From the NCBI GenBank assembly GCA_934561335.1, contig CAKTGD010000028.1, positions 1-13,070 on the forward strand: 13,070 bases of DNA, written 5' to 3'. The position numbers were made by a program, and so were the translations under genes. Origin of the DNA: an uncultured Oscillospiraceae bacterium. GTDB taxonomy: Bacteria; Bacillota_A; Clostridia; Oscillospirales; Oscillospiraceae. Under the pieces are notes generated by a model. That model worked only from the letters and a program-made list of their open reading frames with translations. It did not search any database and had not been told where the DNA came from. How positions within the stretch are numbered: position 1 is the stretch's first letter; the number at the start of each line of letters is the position of its first letter. Shown here one piece after another: positions 1 to 6,725 of this stretch.

Positions 1-1079
1 TGGAAGAAAGCTTCGAGGAAATGCTGGAAAAATCTTTTAAGACTTTAAATACAGGAGAGAAGGTAACCGGTATCGTAACTGCCATCGGCCCCACCGAGGT
101 GCAGGTAGATCTGGGCTGCAAGCAGGCTGGTTATATTGCCATCGATGAGCTGTCCGCTGACCCCAATGTAAAGCCTGAGGATGTGGTCAAGGTGGGCGAT
201 GAGATCGAGACTTACATCATCCGCGTCAATGACGTGGAAGGTTATGCCATGCTCTCCAAGAAGCGTCTGGATGCCGTAAAGGTGTGGGACGATATCGCAG
301 AGGCCTGCGAGAACAAGACCACGCTGGAAGGCAAGGTTACCGAGGAGAACAAGGGCGGCATCGTTGTCAACGTCAAGGGCGTGCGCGTGTTTGTTCCCGC
401 TTCCCAGTCCGGCCAGCCCCGCGGCGCCGAGCTGAGCGAGATGATCGGCAAGACCGTCTCTCTGCGTATCACCGAGGTCAACCGTGCACGTCGCCGCGTG
501 GTGGGTTCCATCCGTGCCGTGCAGTATGAGGCACGTCAGGCCGCTCAGGCTGAGATCTGGAACAACATCGAAGTCGGCAAGCACTACAACGGTGTTGTCA
601 AGTCCATGACCTCCTACGGCGTGTTTGTAGACATCGGCGGTGTGGACGGTATGGTTCACATTTCTGAGCTGAGCTGGAGCCGCATCAAGAATCCCGCTGA
701 GGTCGTCTCTGTTGGCGATCCTCTGGATGTGTACGTGATTTCTTTCGATCCCGAGAAGCGCAAGATTTCTCTGGGCGTGAAGGATCATTCCTGCAATCCT
801 TGGGATAAGTTTATGGAGACCTACAAGGTGGGCGATGTGGCTAATGTCCGTATCGTCAAGCTGATGCCTTTCGGCGCGTTTGCTGAGGTCGTGCCCGGTG
901 TGGATGGCCTGATTCACATCTCCCAGATTGCCGATCGCCGTATCGAGAAGCCCGGTGATGTTCTGTCCGAGGGCCAAATGGTGGACGCCAAGATCACTGC
1001 CATCGATGAAGAGAAGCAGAAGATCTCCCTGTCTATCCGCGCTCTGCTGGCACCCGCTGCCGATGAGGACGAGGAGTAA
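1..1079 (+). CDS. rpsA: S1 RNA-binding domain protein, RpsA-like (5' partial)
   Basis: Four consecutive S1 (OB-fold) RNA-binding repeats are visible. Counting from the ATG at 21, they lie at roughly residues 13-83, 98-167, 187-257 and 272-343. The third and fourth have the classic YGVFVDIGGVDGMVHISEL and FGAFAEVVPGVDGLIHISQI cores; the second is the most divergent. The tail is acidic (ADEDEE). The family binds mRNA and assists translation. The frame is open to the left edge, reading EESFEEMLEKSF, and the first two bases are TG, so either an ATG sits one base outside the window or the frame continues upstream. In many Clostridia this S1 block is fused behind IspH, and the truncated end cannot exclude that. 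The ATG at 21 is probably internal: the bases before it code in frame, although GAGGAA there loosely resembles an SD. A strong terminator follows the stop. Confidence 0.9.
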   Translation, partial: EESFEEMLEKSFKTLNTGEKVTGIVTAIGPTEVQVDLGCKQAGYIAIDELSADPNVKPEDVVKVGDEIETYIIRVNDVEGYAMLSKKRLDAVKVWDDIAEACENKTTLEGKVTEENKGGIVVNVKGVRVFVPASQSGQPRGAELSEMIGKTVSLRITEVNRARRRVVGSIRAVQYEARQAAQAEIWNNIEVGKHYNGVVKSMTSYGVFVDIGGVDGMVHISELSWSRIKNPAEVVSVGDPLDVYVISFDPEKRKISLGVKDHSCNPWDKFMETYKVGDVANVRIVKLMPFGAFAEVVPGVDGLIHISQIADRRIEKPGDVLSEGQMVDAKITAIDEEKQKISLSIRALLAPAADEDEE

Positions 1080-1094
1080 TTTCCAAGAATCATT

Positions 1095-1128
1095 AAAATG
1101 AGTGAGGCATTTGCCTCACTCATTTTTT
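1095..1128 (+). terminator. Intrinsic terminator of the S1 gene
   Basis: A perfect 15-bp inverted repeat pairs 1095-1109 (AAAATGAGTGAGGCA) with 1112-1126, separated by two bases, and a T run ends at 1128. It starts 15 bases after the S1 stop codon. Confidence 0.9.
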
Positions 1129-1140
1129 GTACGGTTTCAT

Positions 1141-1173
1141 AAAAAAGCTCGCGTCCTTTTTGGGACGCGAGCT
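1141..1173 (-). terminator. Intrinsic terminator of the minus-strand transporter gene
   Basis: An 11-bp stem AGCTCGCGTCC (1146-1156) pairs with 1163-1173 around a 6-nt loop. On the minus strand it is followed by six T (complement of A 1141-1146). On the plus strand it is followed by GATTTTTT, so it may also work as a back-up terminator for the S1 gene. Confidence 0.85.
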
Positions 1174-1186
1174 GATTTTTTGAGTC

Positions 1187-2293
1187 TTACAGATCCAGCT
1201 TAAGATCGCCTTCCTTGATCCAGCCCCACTTTCGCAGGGGGATGGCAAACAGCCACGTCAGCACGGCGGGCAGCACGAAGGAGATCAGTACCAGCCCCAG
1301 CCAGTCAAAGCCGGTGATGGCAGCCTTCGCGCCGCTGGCCACGTCATTGAGCCAGCCGGTGTATACGCCGATCTGTCCCACGAAGCCGCAGGTACCCATG
1401 CCGGAGGACACCGCCGCACCATTCATCTGCAGCTTGAAAAGGCACGTGGCGATGGGGCCGGTAACAGCAGCGGCCAGCGTGGGTGGGATCCAGATGCGGA
1501 CATTGCGGACGATGTTGCCCATTTGCAGCATGCTGGTGCCGATGCCCTGGGCCACCAGACCGCCCCAGCGGTTTTCACGGAAGCTCATCACGGCGAAGCC
1601 CACCATCTGGGCGCAACAGCCTGCCACGGCGGCGCCGCCCGCCAAACCCGTCAAGCCAAGACTTGCGCAGATAGCGGCGGAGGAGATGGGCAGCGTCAGC
1701 GCCACGCCAATGATGACAGACACCAGAATGCCCATGAAGAAGGGCTGAAGCTCGGTGGCCCACATGATGGCCTTACCCACGGAACTGGCCGCTATACCGA
1801 TGGGGCGCGCCACCAGAGCGGCAAAGCCAATGCCGGCCAGAATCGTAACAACAGGCGTTACCAGAATATCGATCTTGGTTTCTTTACTGATGGCCTTACC
1901 TACCTCGGCGGCCAGCAGCGCAACAAAGAACACGGCCAACGGGCCTCCTGCGCCGCCCATTACATTGGTGGCAAAGCCAACCGTGATCAGCGAGAACAAC
2001 ACCAGCGGCGGCGCCTGCAAGGCGTTGCCGATGGCCACCGCCATGGCAGGCCCCACCATTAGCGAGCAAAGCCCACCGATGGTATAGCTCAGAACCGTAT
2101 CACCCTGCTTGATGGTCAAGAATGCGTTGGTCAGAAAGCCAATACCGAATTGCTTGCCAATGGTGTCCAGAATGGTGCCCACCAGCAGCGTGCAGAACAG
2201 GCCCTGCGCCATGGCGGACATGGCGTCGATGAAATAGCGCTTGGCGGAGAAGGTGATGTTCTTCCGCGCCAGAAATGCCCGGACTTTTTCCAT
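1187..2293 (-). CDS. PTS_EIIC_2 / PfoR-like membrane transporter, candidate NiaR-regulated
   Basis: The 368-aa polytopic membrane protein is rich in Gly/Ala helices, with roughly eight to ten membrane segments. The short cytoplasmic N-terminus (MEKVRAFLARKNITFSAKRY) and glycine-rich loops such as NVMGGAGGP resemble the PTS_EIIC_2 family (PF13303, COG3641 PfoR-like), usually annotated as a PTS IIC subunit. No IIA, IIB or sugar-catabolic gene lies nearby, so sugar transport is doubtful. The start is an ATG with GAGGT seven bases upstream. The gene lies downstream of niaR on the same strand after about 250 bases, and a 44-bp dyad ends 26 bases before its start codon. I infer control by NiaR and possibly uptake of nicotinate, nicotinamide or a related precursor. 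Family membership is fairly sure; the substrate is not known. Confidence 0.8.
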   Translation of the reverse strand: MEKVRAFLARKNITFSAKRYFIDAMSAMAQGLFCTLLVGTILDTIGKQFGIGFLTNAFLTIKQGDTVLSYTIGGLCSLMVGPAMAVAIGNALQAPPLVLFSLITVGFATNVMGGAGGPLAVFFVALLAAEVGKAISKETKIDILVTPVVTILAGIGFAALVARPIGIAASSVGKAIMWATELQPFFMGILVSVIIGVALTLPISSAAICASLGLTGLAGGAAVAGCCAQMVGFAVMSFRENRWGGLVAQGIGTSMLQMGNIVRNVRIWIPPTLAAAVTGPIATCLFKLQMNGAAVSSGMGTCGFVGQIGVYTGWLNDVASGAKAAITGFDWLGLVLISFVLPAVLTWLFAIPLRKWGWIKEGDLKLDL

Positions 2294-2314
2294 AGAATGT
2301 ACCTCATAATCCCA

Positions 2315-2363
2315 AAAATATAATGTAGTGGACTGGTGTCAAGACACATGTCCACTCCATTAT
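2315..2363 (-). promoter_or_regulatory. 44-bp dyad with embedded promoter, candidate NiaR operator or attenuator
   Basis: Positions 2320-2363 form an imperfect palindrome centred between 2341 and 2342, with 18 of 21 flanking positions paired. The core on the minus strand is GTGTCTTGACAC with one arm base mismatched at its edge. It contains TTGACA (minus strand, 2342-2337) with TATTTT 16 bases on (2320-2315), a possible sigma-A promoter. The dyad is followed by ATTTTTGG on the minus strand, so as RNA it could also act as an attenuator hairpin. Confidence 0.6.
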
Positions 2364-2425
2364 AAACAACTTGCGGGATTTGTCAATAGCGGTGTTTCGC
2401 GGACTATCCACGACACGGCACGCGC

Positions 2426-2445
2426 TTTGCGCAAAACACTTGCGC
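2426..2445. repeat. 20-nt intergenic motif, copy 1
   Basis: The motif TTTGCGCAAA-N3-CTTGCGC occurs here and at 11168-11187 with identical spacing. It contains GCGCAA and TTGCGC arms that can pair across a 5-nt loop. Both copies lie in gene-free DNA. Confidence 0.55.
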
Positions 2446-2506
2446 GGATAAGGGTTTCCTACGGAATTTTAGGAGAAGTGTTATGAAAAGAATTCCGCTG
2501 ATCAAT

Positions 2507-2546
2507 AACAATTCCACGCAAGCAACTGCGGGGAATTGTTGTTTTT
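2507..2546 (+). terminator. Plus-strand intrinsic terminator with no upstream gene
   Basis: Stem AACAATTCC (2507-2515) pairs with GGAATTGTT (2532-2540). An inner stem CGCA/TGCG is separated by an A-G mismatch, and GTTTTTAT follows. The T tract is on the plus strand, so it points away from niaR; on the minus strand only a weak TTATTG tail follows. An SD-like AGGAG (2471-2475) and ATG (2483) lie just upstream, but their frame runs through the hairpin into DNA opposite niaR, so I do not call a gene. Confidence 0.65.
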
Positions 2547-2547
2547 A

Positions 2548-3060
2548 TCAGTCGGCATCGTACAGCATATCCATGTCGGCTAGGGCCGTTTTCAGATGGG
2601 AAAGGACCTCCTCACTGGGGCAAGAGAGCGTATGAAGATGGACGCCGCCGGTCAACGCACTGAGCGGATGCGCATGAGAATCCTGCATCCGTTGAATAAA
2701 TTGCTCCACATCATACCGGCTGGACAGCGCCAGAGGCGCTGTCAGCTGCCCATAGACCGGGTGCTCCACAATTACGTCCAGCACCGTACAGCCGCAGTCC
2801 ACCATGGCAAACAACTCTTTTTTGGTATCTTCTGCGCTGTGACTGCATGCGATCGTGCGGATCAATCCTGTTTCAACCGGGATCAGATAGCCCCGCGGCG
2901 TTGCCGTGATACGGTACCCCTCTGCCCGCAGCAGGGCTATATCACCCACGACCACCTGGCGTGTCACGGAGAACTGCTGTGCCAGAACTGTGGCACTCAG
3001 AGGGGTGGAGGCATGGATCAGCTGCTCGTAGATAGCATTGCGGCGCTGTGTGGCAGTCAT
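2548..3060 (-). CDS. niaR: NiaR niacin-responsive transcriptional repressor
   Basis: The 170-aa protein has an N-terminal HTH_11 winged helix (about residues 5-57) and a C-terminal 3H ligand-binding domain (about 64-165). The 3H metal ligands as I recall them from Thermotoga NiaR (His-x7-Glu, then 59 residues on His-x-His) are matched exactly by H74, E82, H141 and H143. The family represses NAD biosynthesis and niacin uptake genes when nicotinic acid is abundant. I chose the ATG at 3060 because AAAGGTG lies nine bases upstream; the in-frame ATG at 3069 and TTG at 3084 lack a spaced SD. A near-consensus promoter lies upstream. No NAD biosynthesis gene is visible in the window; the only nearby same-strand gene is the PTS_EIIC_2 transporter, its likely target. 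Confidence 0.9.
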   Translation of the reverse strand: MTATQRRNAIYEQLIHASTPLSATVLAQQFSVTRQVVVGDIALLRAEGYRITATPRGYLIPVETGLIRTIACSHSAEDTKKELFAMVDCGCTVLDVIVEHPVYGQLTAPLALSSRYDVEQFIQRMQDSHAHPLSALTGGVHLHTLSCPSEEVLSHLKTALADMDMLYDAD

Positions 3061-3095
3061 AGGATGCATCACCTTTCGGAACAATAATTTTCTTT

Positions 3096-3124
3096 ATTAT
3101 ACCTCGATTTGCTTATTTCGTCAA
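3096..3124 (-). promoter_or_regulatory. Sigma-A promoter of niaR
   Basis: On the minus strand TTGACG (3124-3119) is followed after 17 bases by a perfect TATAAT (3101-3096), about 35 bases before the chosen niaR start. Confidence 0.85.
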
Positions 3125-3129
3125 TCAGA

Positions 3130-3187
3130 TTACCATGTGGTAAGATTCCTCTTTCCTTTCGGTAAGGATTGGTGTATACTATATACT
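3130..3187. promoter_or_regulatory. Divergent control region with TTACCA/TGGTAA dyad and -10-like repeats
   Basis: The 14-bp dyad TTACCATGTGGTAA (3130-3143) lies directly behind the niaR -35. A second GGTAAG occurs at 3161-3166. On the plus strand two TATACT boxes (3175-3180 and 3182-3187) form a 7-bp tandem repeat and are candidate -10 elements for the M16-lgt operon. No good -35 is visible, so the plus promoter may need an activator acting at the dyad, or lie elsewhere. Confidence 0.4.
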
Positions 3188-3216
3188 ATATTTGTATAAG
3201 AACTCGGAGGTTTGCT

Positions 3217-4488
3217 GTGAACAAAAGCCGTAAAGAGATCATGCAGAATGTGTTCTTGACATATCTGCCTGCCGATAAATTCAAAACGAGTGTTCTCAGT
3301 GCGCATTTGGTAACGCCGCTGAAAAAAGAAACTGCATCCGCCAATGCGCTGCTGCCCGCCGTGCTGCGCCGGGGCACGATGCGCTGCCCTGATATGGAAA
3401 GCCTGTCAGCAGCGATGGATACCCTATATGGCGCCCAGATCGATTATACGGTTCGCAAAAAGGGCGAGCGCCAATGCATAGGGTTTGTGGCCTCCGTCAT
3501 CGATGATGCTTTTGCGCCGGCGGGCGAGAAGCTGCTGGAGCCTGTGGCGGATCTGCTGGGAGAACTGTTTTTGGACCCGGTAACGCATAATGGCCGCTTT
3601 TTAGCAGAGTATGTAGAGAGTGAAAAGCAAAACCTGATCGATGCGATCCGTGCGATCCGCAACGACAAGCAGGATTTGGCGGATGTACGGCTGATGCAGG
3701 AGATGTGCGCCGGGGAACCCTATGGCGTGCTGCGCCTGGGTGATGAGGAGTCTGTTGCCCGCATCAATCACCACAAGCTGTTCAATCATTACCGTGAGCT
3801 GCTGCCCAGCAGCCGTATGGAGCTGTTCTATTGCGGCAGCGCCAAGCGGGAACGGGTAGAGGGCGCCTTGCGCCGTGCGTTTTCGGCGCTGCCCCGCGGC
3901 GTTGTGACCGATGGCGAACCGATCCGCCGCATTGCCGCACCTCAGGAGCCTCGCTATTTGACAGAGGAGATGGATGTGACGCAGGGGAAACTTTCCATGG
4001 GGTGGCGCTGCGACACAAACGATGTGCCGGCCATGATTATGGCAAACCTGATTTTCGGCGGTACCAGCAATGCCAAGCTCTTTCTCAACGTGCGGGAGAA
4101 GCTGTCGCTGTGCTACTATGCTTCCTCCAGCTATGCCCGTTCCAAGGGGATCATGACGGTTTCCTCCGGTATCGAAACCGGAGACTTCCAACAGGCGCAC
4201 GATGAAATTCTGCGGCAATTGGAGTTGGTAAAGCAGGGACAATGGGAGGAGTGGGAGCTGCAGGGCGCTTTGGCGACCATGTGCTCGTCGCTGACCTCGC
4301 TTTCCGATTCTCAGGGCGCATTGGAAAACTATTATCTGGGCCAGACAGCGATTGGCGTTGAGGAAACGCCGGAGGAGCTGAAGGAGCTTCTGCGCCGGGT
4401 AACGCCGGAGCGCATCCAAAAAGCGGCTCAGAGCTGTCATCTGGATACCGTGTTTTTCCTGAAAGGAAAGGAGGCAGGCGCATGCTGA
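3217..4488 (+). CDS. M16-family peptidase-like protein, non-catalytic partner (YmfF-like)
   Basis: The 423-aa protein resembles the two-domain halves of M16B (pitrilysin/insulinase) peptidases. The N-terminal half has no HxxEH; the equivalent helix reads ANALLPAVLRRGT near residues 42-54, so the zinc site is missing. The C-terminal half keeps the conserved NVREKLSLCYY (about 291-301), which in M16B enzymes supplies Arg and Tyr for substrate binding. That pattern fits a non-catalytic partner as in mitochondrial MPP alpha/beta or Bacillus YmfF/YmfH. The start is GTG at 3217, because CGGAGG lies six bases upstream; the open frame back to 3169 has only a TTG without SD. Its last seven bases overlap the catalytic partner, implying translational coupling and a heterodimer. 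The substrate is unknown. Confidence 0.85.
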   Translation: MNKSRKEIMQNVFLTYLPADKFKTSVLSAHLVTPLKKETASANALLPAVLRRGTMRCPDMESLSAAMDTLYGAQIDYTVRKKGERQCIGFVASVIDDAFAPAGEKLLEPVADLLGELFLDPVTHNGRFLAEYVESEKQNLIDAIRAIRNDKQDLADVRLMQEMCAGEPYGVLRLGDEESVARINHHKLFNHYRELLPSSRMELFYCGSAKRERVEGALRRAFSALPRGVVTDGEPIRRIAAPQEPRYLTEEMDVTQGKLSMGWRCDTNDVPAMIMANLIFGGTSNAKLFLNVREKLSLCYYASSSYARSKGIMTVSSGIETGDFQQAHDEILRQLELVKQGQWEEWELQGALATMCSSLTSLSDSQGALENYYLGQTAIGVEETPEELKELLRRVTPERIQKAAQSCHLDTVFFLKGKEAGAC

Positions 4489-5765
4489 CCAATTATGACC
4501 GCATTGGCGAGGTGACCCGGTGGGAAACGCTTCCCAACGGCTTGCCGGTATGTATCGTCCCCAAGAAGGGGTTTCAGCGCAAATATGCGCTGTTTGCTGC
4601 CCGTTACGGCGGGATGGATATGAAATTTCAGTTGGATGGCCAGTGGCTGGATACCCCCGCCGGCATCGCCCACTATCTGGAGCATAAAATGTTTGATACC
4701 GCAGAGGGCAATGCATTGCAGGAGCTGGCAAAAAACGGCGCAGAACCGAATGCGTTTACCTCGAATGCCATTACCTGCTACTATTTCAGCTCTACGGAGA
4801 AGTTCTATGATAATTTGAAGATTTTGCTTTCATTTGTCTCCGTGCCGTATTTTACCGAGGAATCGGTAGAGAAGGAGCAGGGGATCATAGGGCAGGAGAT
4901 CGGCATGATCGAGGATAATCCGGAATGGCAGTGCTATAAGCAGTTGATGCAGGGGCTGTATCATCACAGTCCGGCTCGCACGCCGATCGCCGGCAGTGTG
5001 GAGAGCATTCACCAGATCACGGCGCAGACGCTGTATGATTGCCATAAGGCGTTCTACACTCCGGCCAACATGTGCCTTGTAGTCGTGGGCGATGTGGATG
5101 GTGACGAGGTGCTGCGTCTGGCGGAGGAGGTTCTGCCGGAAACCAGCGGCCCGCTGATTCCCCGTGATTATGGCGAGGAGGAGCCGCTGGAACCCTGTCA
5201 AAAGGAAACGCACGGCCGCATGGAGATTGCGATGCCCAGTTTTTTGGCGGGTTTCAAGTGTCCGCCGCAGCACGGCGGCGAGGCGCAGGCACGCAGCATT
5301 GCCTTGGGCGAGCTGGCCATCGATGTGCTGGCCGGCGAGTCCAGTCCGCTGTACGCGCAACTGTACAGTCAAGGGCTTATCAACGGCTCCTTCGGGTGCA
5401 GCTATGATGTCCTGCCCGGCGCGGCCTACGTCTATCTGGGCGGCGACAGCAATGATCCCCACGCTGTGGTGCAGGCGGTTCTGGATGAAGCGCAGCGGCT
5501 GGTGCGGGAGGGAATCGATCCGGCTTATTACCTCCGCCTGCGCAACGCCAATTTCGGCACGGCGCTGAAGGCGCTCAACAGCTTTGAGGGTATTGCCGTG
5601 TCCATGGCCGAGGGTAAGTTCCACGACTATGATCCCTACCGCTTCCCGGAAATTTACGACAGCATCACCGCTGATGATGTGCTGGATTTCATCCGGGACA
5701 ATCTGGTGGAAGGGCGCTGCGCTATCTCTATTATCGACCCGCTTACGAATACGGAAAAGGAGTGA
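4482..5765 (+). CDS. M16-family zinc metallopeptidase, catalytic partner (YmfH-like)
   Basis: The 427-aa protein has the inverted zinc motif H64-Y-L-E67-H68 (in GIAHYLEHKMFD). A downstream E-x6-E pair (E132 and E139, in VEKEQGIIGQEIGM) would supply the third zinc ligand. Length and two-domain layout match M16B peptidases, which degrade or process small peptides inside closed chambers. The REKxxLxY substrate-binding motif of the family is not evident in its C-terminal half; it is present in the upstream partner, so the two probably form one active heterodimer. The start ATG overlaps the upstream stop, with AAGGAGG eight bases before it. lgt follows within 15 bases of the stop, suggesting a tie to lipoprotein or signal-peptide metabolism. 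That tie is inference only. Confidence 0.9.
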   Translation: MLTNYDRIGEVTRWETLPNGLPVCIVPKKGFQRKYALFAARYGGMDMKFQLDGQWLDTPAGIAHYLEHKMFDTAEGNALQELAKNGAEPNAFTSNAITCYYFSSTEKFYDNLKILLSFVSVPYFTEESVEKEQGIIGQEIGMIEDNPEWQCYKQLMQGLYHHSPARTPIAGSVESIHQITAQTLYDCHKAFYTPANMCLVVVGDVDGDEVLRLAEEVLPETSGPLIPRDYGEEEPLEPCQKETHGRMEIAMPSFLAGFKCPPQHGGEAQARSIALGELAIDVLAGESSPLYAQLYSQGLINGSFGCSYDVLPGAAYVYLGGDSNDPHAVVQAVLDEAQRLVREGIDPAYYLRLRNANFGTALKALNSFEGIAVSMAEGKFHDYDPYRFPEIYDSITADDVLDFIRDNLVEGRCAISIIDPLTNTEKE

Positions 5766-5778
5766 CCGCTTACGAATA
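5739..5778 (+). repeat. 13-bp direct repeat across the peptidase/lgt junction
   Basis: CCGCTTACGAATA occurs at 5739-5751 and again at 5766-5778, exactly 27 bases (nine codons) apart and in the same reading frame. The first copy encodes PLTN near the peptidase C-terminus; the second lies between its stop codon and the lgt start. Confidence 0.85.
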
Positions 5779-5780
5779 AT

Positions 5781-6698
5781 ATGATTATGCCGGATAGCCC
5801 GATTCGCTTTCCGGGATTGTTTGGTGACTGGGCTTTTACTGCGTCCTCGAAGGCGATCAATATCGGGCACGGTATTTACTGGTACGGTATTATAATCGCG
5901 CTGGGGCTGCTGCTGGCGGTGGTGTTTTGCCTACGCCAACGCAGGAGATACGGTATCGGCGAGGATGACCTGATGGACTGTATCCTGTGGGGGATACCGT
6001 GCGGCATCATCGGCGCCCGATTATACTATGTGATTTTTTATCTTGATCTGTTCCGGGATGCAGACGGCACCTTTAACTGGGGCAAGGCTGTGGCCATCTG
6101 GGATGGCGGTCTGGCTATCTATGGTACGGTTATCGCCGTGGTGCTGTTGGCGATCATTATGGCAAAGCGCAAAGGGTTCAAGCTGTTTGCCCTGACAGAT
6201 CTGGTGGTTATGGGTTTGCTGATTGGCCAGATTGTCGGCCGCTGGGGCAACTTCATGAACCGTGAGGCCTTCGGAACCGAGACGACCATTTTCTGCCGTA
6301 TGCAGCTGACGCTGAAAACCGGCGCGCTGATCGAGGTACACCCTACCTTTTTCTATGAGAGCTTTTGGAATTTGATCGGTCTTATGCTGATCATTTTTGT
6401 GGTGGCCAGACATCGAAGGTTCGACGGCGAAAATACGCTGTGCTATTTTCTGTGGTATGGGCTCGGCCGCTTCTGGATTGAGGGCCTGCGAACCGATAGC
6501 CTGTATCTGTTTAACTGGACGATTAACGGCGCGCCGGTTCGCGTTTCTCAGGCGCTGTCGGCGGTAATGGTGCTGGTGTCGGCCTTTTTACTGGTTTGGA
6601 ACCTGTGGGTGAAGCCGCATCGCCCGGAGGAACTGTATGCCAATATCGTGGCAAGCCGACAGGCCGCTGCGGAAGAATCAGAGGGTGACCCCCAATAA
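5781..6698 (+). CDS. lgt: Prolipoprotein diacylglyceryl transferase
   Basis: Lgt transfers diacylglycerol from phosphatidylglycerol to the lipobox cysteine of prelipoproteins in the cytoplasmic membrane. The 305-aa polytopic protein carries the family landmarks: GARLYYVIF (78-86), WDGGLAIYG (107-115), the signature GRWGNFMNREAFG (153-165) with the catalytic-type Arg154, HPTFFYES (187-194) and GLGRFWIEGLRTDS (227-240) with conserved Arg and Glu. Length is slightly above the usual 260-290 aa because of an Ala/Glu-rich C-terminal tail. The ATG at 5781 is the first possible start after an in-frame stop at 5763. The only SD-like sequence, AAAAGGAG at 5755-5762, is about 19 bases away, longer than usual, so initiation may depend on coupling to the upstream peptidase gene. 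A terminator follows the stop directly. Confidence 0.93.
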   Translation: MIMPDSPIRFPGLFGDWAFTASSKAINIGHGIYWYGIIIALGLLLAVVFCLRQRRRYGIGEDDLMDCILWGIPCGIIGARLYYVIFYLDLFRDADGTFNWGKAVAIWDGGLAIYGTVIAVVLLAIIMAKRKGFKLFALTDLVVMGLLIGQIVGRWGNFMNREAFGTETTIFCRMQLTLKTGALIEVHPTFFYESFWNLIGLMLIIFVVARHRRFDGENTLCYFLWYGLGRFWIEGLRTDSLYLFNWTINGAPVRVSQALSAVMVLVSAFLLVWNLWVKPHRPEELYANIVASRQAAAEESEGDPQ

Positions 6699-6699
6699 T

Positions 6700-6725
6700 A
6701 AAAAGCAGTCTTATGACTGCTTTTT
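6700..6725. terminator. Bidirectional terminator between lgt and the convergent regulator
   Basis: AAAAAGCAGTC (6700-6710) pairs perfectly with GACTGCTTTTT (6715-6725) around TTAT. T tracts follow on both strands. It begins one base after the lgt stop and overlaps the minus-strand stop codon at 6724-6726. Confidence 0.9.

Noticed and set aside
45..977. 310-codon open frame on the minus strand inside the S1 gene
   Set aside because: Antisense shadow of the well-supported S1 repeats; His/Leu-rich composition, no SD and no recognisable motif.
1523..2062. Plus-strand frames opposite the PTS-like transporter
   Set aside because: Low-complexity His/Gly/Arg composition with no SD; the minus frame is a coherent membrane protein with SD and terminator.
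2483..2635. Short frame starting at the SD-linked ATG at 2483
   Set aside because: It would read through a strong terminator and into the antisense of niaR; kept only as a possible RNA or remnant.
3169..3216. Upstream TTG start extending the YmfF-like protein
   Set aside because: No SD before it, it overlaps the promoter-like repeats, and GTG 3217 has CGGAGG at six bases.
3601..4731. 376-codon minus-strand frame opposite the M16 pair
   Set aside because: Antisense to two genes with clear peptidase motifs; no start signal and low-complexity composition.
4830..5870. 346-codon minus-strand frame opposite the catalytic M16 gene
   Set aside because: Shadow frame produced by GC-rich codon bias; no SD or domain.
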